Source: an uncultured Oscillospiraceae bacterium (GTDB taxonomy: Bacteria; Bacillota; Clostridia; Oscillospirales; Oscillospiraceae). From it: DNA of 7,697 nucleotides. Of this stretch, positions 7,044 to 7,697 are shown piece after piece. The stretch covers positions 1-7,697 of the forward strand of contig CAKTUT010000082.1 of NCBI GenBank assembly GCA_934621665.1, read 5' to 3'. The position numbers and the translations under genes are program-made. Under the pieces are notes generated by a model. The model made no database searches, was not told the DNA's origin, and was given only the letters and a program-made list of their open reading frames with translations. Positions within the stretch are counted from its first letter, which is position 1; each line of letters starts with the position of its first letter.

Positions 7044-7069
7044 GGGTCGATGTGGGCATCGACCCCTAC
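7044..7069 (-). repeat. GTAGGGG hairpin repeat in the gyrB-gyrA gap, copy nearer gyrB
   Basis: On the minus strand the head GTAGGGG (7069-7063) leads into GGGTCGATG, loop CCCA, CATCGACCC, a perfect 9-bp stem. The stem sequence is quite different from the GGGCGGAC type, yet head and pairing are preserved. This copy and the one at 6956-6980 also share the upstream flank TTTTCCRTTTYRCGCC, so the repeated unit is longer than the hairpin. No T-tract follows. Confidence 0.75.
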
Positions 7070-7109
7070 GGCGCGAAACGGAAAAATGTTGCGTTTTGTG
7101 AGGTCTTTT

Positions 7110-7133
7110 GTAGGGGTGAAAGCGGGGTGGGAT
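7110..7133 (+). repeat. Head-only remnant of the GTAGGGG repeat
   Basis: GTAGGGG (7110-7116) is followed by TGAAAGCGGGGTGGGA, which does not pair back on itself. It is in the opposite orientation to the two neighbouring copies and lies about 20 bases downstream of the gyrB stop codon. It could be a decayed or half copy, or a chance match of seven bases. Confidence 0.35.
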
Positions 7134-7154
7134 GCAAAACGAAAATCCTGCGGC

Positions 7155-7697
7155 TCAGATATCCAGATTCACGACGTATTTTGCGTTTTCCTCGATGAAT
7201 TCCTTGCGCGGCTCTACGGCCTCGCCCATCAAAACGGTAAAGATCTGATCGGCGGCCACGGCGTCGTCCAGCGTGATGCGGCGCAGCGTGCGCGTCTCGG
7301 GGTTCATGGTTGTCTCCCACAGCTCGTGCGGGTCCATTTCGCCAAGACCCTTGAACCGCGAGATATCCACCTTGACATTCGGGTTGCCGCCGCGCATTTC
7401 GCCCGACAGCTCGTCGCGCTGCTCGTCGGAGAACGCAACCTTTACCGTCTTGCCGCGCGTCAGCTTATAAAGCGGCGGGACGGCGGAATAGACATAGCCC
7501 TGCTCAATCAGCGGCCGCATGAACCGGAAGAAGAACGTCAAAAGCAGCGTCCGGATATGCGAGCCGTCCACGTCGGCATCGGCCATGATGATGACCTTGT
7601 GATAGCGCAGCTTTTCCAGATTAAATTCATCGCCGATGCCCGCGCCAAGCGCCGTAATGACAGGCTGAAGCTTGTCGTTGCCATAGACCTTGTCGGC
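7155..7697 (-). CDS. gyrB: DNA gyrase subunit B, C-terminal part (5' end outside the window)
   Basis: The reading frame stays open from the right edge to the TGA at 7157-7155, giving the last 180 residues. GyrB hydrolyses ATP and supplies the TOPRIM metal site used in strand cleavage. Visible features are RYHKVIIMADADVDGSH (visible residues 31-47), containing the DxDxD motif, then IRTLLLTFFFRFMRPLI and PPLYKL. The family tail follows: DISRFKGLGEMDPHELWETT and a final FIEENAKYVVNLDI. The stretch between PLYK and the tail is short, so the roughly 170-residue insert of enteric GyrB is absent, as in Gram-positive bacteria. The ending and the adjacent gyrA, which has a GyrA box, argue for GyrB rather than ParE. 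An internal ATG at 7586 is not the start: it sits in the middle of TOPRIM. Confidence 0.97.
   Translation of the reverse strand, partial: ADKVYGNDKLQPVITALGAGIGDEFNLEKLRYHKVIIMADADVDGSHIRTLLLTFFFRFMRPLIEQGYVYSAVPPLYKLTRGKTVKVAFSDEQRDELSGEMRGGNPNVKVDISRFKGLGEMDPHELWETTMNPETRTLRRITLDDAVAADQIFTVLMGEAVEPRKEFIEENAKYVVNLDI

Noticed and set aside
6916..7154. Intrinsic terminator between gyrB and gyrA
   Set aside because: The hairpins there are not followed by T-tracts on the minus strand. I also see no good promoter in the gap, so read-through from gyrB is expected.
4339..7697. Topoisomerase IV (parC/parE) instead of gyrase
   Set aside because: The A subunit has a canonical GyrA box and full-length wrapping domain, and the B subunit has the typical GyrB ending NAKYVVNLDI.

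Overview
The window is ordinary chromosomal DNA from a low-to-moderate GC-skewed Gram-positive lineage, most likely a gut clostridium of the Oscillospirales/Ruminococcaceae kind. The clues are strong AGGAGG-type ribosome binding sites, sigma-A-like promoters, GC-rich coding sequence with AT-rich promoters, a GyrB without the large insert of enteric bacteria, a GyrA active-site region of the type PPAAYRYTE, and dispersed GTAGGGG palindromes. The genus assignment is inference. I find no phage, transposase, CRISPR array, tRNA or rRNA. I did not find a convincing new multi-gene system.

Layout from left to right. Bases 1-367 hold no gene: a possible decayed repeat at the edge, a three-unit tandem array of hairpin-forming repeats (about 143-278), a short GC hairpin and the intrinsic terminator of ade. 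Bases 368-2104 (minus) encode adenine deaminase. Bases 2105-2416 are a divergent regulatory region with one good promoter for each side. Bases 2417-3853 (plus) encode a sodium:solute symporter-family transporter of unknown substrate. A perfect 14-bp hairpin at 3863-3895 separates it from the convergent right half.

The right half is a minus-strand series read as gyrB (3' part only, runs off the right edge), gyrA and rnhA. gyrA and rnhA are 3 bases apart and almost certainly translationally coupled. gyrB and gyrA are separated by 239 bases that contain two more hairpin copies of the same repeat family as the left edge, plus a head-only remnant.

Functionally the window has two modules. The left one is purine salvage: adenine deaminase makes hypoxanthine and ammonia, and its divergent partner may import a related substrate (inference from position only). 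The right one is DNA topology: gyrase introduces negative supercoils, and RNase HI removes the RNA:DNA hybrids whose formation depends on supercoiling. The points most worth a second look are the repeat family with compensating stem changes, the gyrA-rnhA coupling, and the alanine at the quinolone-contact position of GyrA.
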